A stretch of 60,049 nucleotides of DNA. Origin: DATLXU01 sp035575515 (GTDB lineage: Bacteria; Acidobacteriota; Blastocatellia; UBA7656). Position numbers and translations under genes: made by a program. The stretch covers positions 1-60,049 of the forward strand of contig DATLXU010000053.1 of NCBI GenBank assembly GCA_035575515.1, read 5' to 3'. The notes under the pieces are model-generated. The model saw only the letters and a list, made by a program, of their open reading frames with translations, was not told where the DNA came from and ran no database searches. Each line of letters begins with the position of its first letter. The first letter of the stretch is position 1. Shown here piece by piece: positions 59,786 through 60,049 of this stretch.

Positions 59786-60049
59786 CGCCATTCCTCTCTT
59801 TCTTATGAACTTACGACGGGCGAGATTACGACCTTTGGCGGAGTAAGTCAACCGAACGGCAGGCGAGTTTTCATTAAAGGAGATCGCAAGCAACCGGGCT
59901 GCAATAGTAATTACTGAAAAGTGACAGGTAACAGAGCTACGAACTGCGAAAAAGCCTGTCACTGGCTGTCAGATGCAGTTTTCAACTCAAGAACCAACTA
60001 TGTTTGTGAAGATGATAAAACGGCTTCCTCTCGCTATCATCAGATGGTC
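59786..60049. other. Upstream region of the M20 gene, no gene seen
   Basis: The last 264 bases hold no defensible reading frame. They should contain the promoter of the M20 gene (minus strand). There is a short partial inverted pair, GTGACAGG (59921-59928) and GCCTGTCAC (59953-59961), that may be a hairpin or a degenerate repeat of the kind seen elsewhere in the window. Confidence 0.4.

Overview
This window looks like chromosomal DNA of a Gram-negative, GC-rich soil-type bacterium, most likely an Acidobacteriota (Blastocatellia-like). The pointers are an Oar-type TonB-dependent receptor with an N-terminal carboxypeptidase-regulatory-like domain, paired CRTAC1 (FG-GAP/ASPIC-UnbV) secreted proteins, an orphan protein carrying the acidobacterial winged-helix-like N-terminal domain, and a sigma factor next to a Ser/Thr-kinase/beta-propeller gene. 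The lineage is inferred from gene families only; there is no rRNA in the window. I found no tRNA, rRNA, CRISPR array, intact insertion sequence or prophage.

Layout. 1-3.1 kb: end of a kynureninase gene, a small hypothetical gene, and a decayed signalling pair (frameshifted sigma factor, internally deleted kinase). 3.1-8.0 kb (minus): a regulator-like gene and two CRTAC1 proteins. 8.4-22.6 kb (plus): an alpha-glucan locus with TonB-dependent receptor, two secreted TPR proteins, 4-alpha-glucanotransferase (malQ), a small secreted protein, a SusA-like GH13 enzyme, an SLC45-like sugar transporter and a second GH13 enzyme. 22.6-27.9 kb (minus): DUF1015 - ackA - serA - serC. 28.0-31.4 kb: an enoyl-CoA hydratase facing a three-gene FtrD-like/ABC transporter cluster. 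31.6-35.4 kb: two sister esterases, an SDR and an APC permease. 35.5-42.1 kb: a DUF1573-like gene broken by an in-frame stop, a coiled-coil secreted protein, an O-methyltransferase-like gene, a class A beta-lactamase-like hydrolase, and a sigma factor with a two-zinc-finger partner. 42.2-45.9 kb (minus): GT39 - YdjC deacetylase - GT2, the enzyme set expected for putting a deacetylated amino sugar on lipid A through a polyprenyl-phosphate carrier. 46.1-60 kb: an IS1-like remnant, rfbC, a VirB9-like protein with a lytic transglycosylase, a YheT-like hydrolase, a solitary DNA adenine methylase, deoB, a HEAT-repeat protein, rpsU, DUF4139, DUF1059 and an M20 amidohydrolase.

The strongest unusual theme is a dense population of short palindromic repeats. 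Three intergenic copies (41.0, 44.0 and 55.5 kb) share a composite design: variable G/C-rich arms around a conserved stem-loop core containing GGCTCTGGGAGCC. Related repeat sequence also lies inside reading frames without breaking them: in the DNA methylase (52.03-52.29 kb, beside an internal duplication), in the zinc-finger partner of the sigma factor (41.39 kb), and at the start of the second TPR protein (13.5 kb). This resembles the in-frame palindromic elements described in Rickettsia and is the best candidate for something undescribed here.
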